Shown in pieces: positions 63,345 through 64,000 of a stretch of 64,000 bases of DNA (within the stretch, counting starts at the first letter, position 1; the number at the start of each line of letters is the position of its first letter). Source of the DNA: Cellulomonas sp. Leaf395 (GTDB lineage: Bacteria > Actinomycetota > Actinomycetes > Actinomycetales > Cellulomonadaceae); assembly GCF_001424125.1 (NCBI RefSeq), contig NZ_LMQI01000004.1:572202-636201 (forward strand), given 5' to 3'. Made by a program: the position numbers and the translations under genes. Under the pieces are notes generated by a model, which was given only the letters and a program-made list of their open reading frames with translations, had not been told where the DNA came from and ran no database searches.

Positions 63345-64000
63345 GTGACCTCCACGACGACGCTCCCTGGCTGGACCCACACCTACTCCGGCAAGGTCCG
63401 TGACCTGTACGTACCGGACGGCTCGGCGTCGACGGCCGGGCTAGGCGACGTCGTCCTCGTCGTCGCCAGCGACCGGGTCTCCGCGTTCGACCACGTGCTC
63501 GACCCCGGCATCCCCGGCAAGGGCATCGTCCTGACACAGCTGAGCCTCTGGTGGTTCGAGCAGCTGGCGGACCTGGTGCCCAACCACGTGGTGTCCACCG
63601 ACGTGCCCGCCGCGGTCGCCGGACGCGCGATGGTCTGCCGCCGTCTCGAGATGTTCCCCGTCGAGTGCGTCGTGCGCGGCTACCTCACCGGGTCGGGGCT
63701 GGCCGAGTACCGGGTGTCCGGCTCGGTGACGGGCATCGCGCTGCCCGCCGGTCTGGTGGACGGCTCGCGGCTGCCGGAGCCCATCTTCACGCCGGCCACC
63801 AAGGCCGAGCTGGGGGAGCACGACGAGAACGTGCCGTTCGAGACGGTCGTCGGGAAGCTCGGCGCCGAGACCGCGTCGTCGCTGCGGGCGCTGACGCTGG
63901 CGGTGTACGGGCGGGCGGAGGCGATCGCGCGCGAGCGGGGCGTGATCCTGGCGGACACCAAGCTCGAGTTCGGCACGGACCCGACCACCGGCGCGATCAC
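63345..64000 (+). CDS. purC: Phosphoribosylaminoimidazole-succinocarboxamide synthase, N-terminal part
   Basis: The first 218 codons of SAICAR synthetase, cut by the window end. YSGKVRDLYVPDG is the ATP-binding start (Gly-Lys-Val-Arg-Asp-Leu), VASDRVSAFDHVLDPGIPGKG and FPVECVVRGYLTGSGLAEY are conserved, and IFTPATKAELGEHDENV is the substrate loop. GTG start at 63345. It follows purD and the small acidic gene in a purine cluster. Confidence 0.94.
   Translation, partial: MTSTTTLPGWTHTYSGKVRDLYVPDGSASTAGLGDVVLVVASDRVSAFDHVLDPGIPGKGIVLTQLSLWWFEQLADLVPNHVVSTDVPAAVAGRAMVCRRLEMFPVECVVRGYLTGSGLAEYRVSGSVTGIALPAGLVDGSRLPEPIFTPATKAELGEHDENVPFETVVGKLGAETASSLRALTLAVYGRAEAIARERGVILADTKLEFGTDPTTGAI

Overview
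The window is GC-rich, densely coded DNA from an actinobacterium. GTG starts are frequent, ATGA/GTGA/TGATG start-stop overlaps are common, and the housekeeping block fba, DUF3151, purA, pckG, purD, purC is of actinobacterial type. The load of plant-polysaccharide genes (GH42, a GH43-like propeller, GH51, an acetyl xylan esterase remnant, rhamnose and hexuronate pathways) suggests a Cellulomonas-like soil or litter organism. The genus is an inference; no rRNA gene is present to settle it.

The first 50 kb are mainly sugar catabolism. Positions 1-9000 hold a GH42/GH43-like/Gfo-Idh operon, a LacI regulator and a complete L-rhamnose route (rhaM, rhaI, rhaD-dehydrogenase fusion, rhaB). Positions 9100-17500 hold an AEC permease, an F420-type oxidoreductase, and two converging operons of uncertain function: SDR, FAD oxidoreductase and SGNH esterase on one side; Gfo/Idh oxidoreductase, sugar isomerase and a truncated HAD protein on the other. 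Positions 17700-26000 hold a hexuronate block (lacI-uxuB divergent from uxaC-eda-kdgK, then an altronate-dehydratase-type enzyme divergent from another lacI). Positions 27000-31000 carry a FadR regulator with a lactonase-like amidohydrolase, a gamma-glutamyltransferase and a small secreted protein. Positions 31000-37800 carry trmL, an aldo-keto reductase, a chimeric pseudogene, mannonate dehydratase divergent from lacI, a kinase-like protein and a deaminase.

Positions 37800-44200 are mostly housekeeping (recQ, SDR, pyrE, DUF3137-like, lemA, HAD-IIA, DedA). Positions 44300-50300 form an arabinoside module: lacI, a binding protein, two ABC permeases and GH51 arabinofuranosidase, with no ATPase gene. 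Positions 50300-64000 hold an rRNA/tRNA methyltransferase, fba, a partner-switching signalling module (STAS, PAS-GAF-PP2C-kinase, STAS), DUF3151, purA, GNAT, an MFS exporter divergent from an ArsR regulator, pckG, purD and purC (cut by the window end).

Together the hexuronate genes make a complete path from glucuronate/galacturonate to pyruvate and glyceraldehyde-3-phosphate, and the rhamnose genes give DHAP plus lactate; fba and pckG lie downstream in metabolism. Five LacI regulators sit beside their presumed targets, and operator-like palindromes occur upstream of nearly every catabolic operon. Two promoters share the same two-operator arrangement. No tRNA, rRNA, CRISPR array, transposase or phage gene was recognised. 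No gap between genes exceeds about 300 bp.
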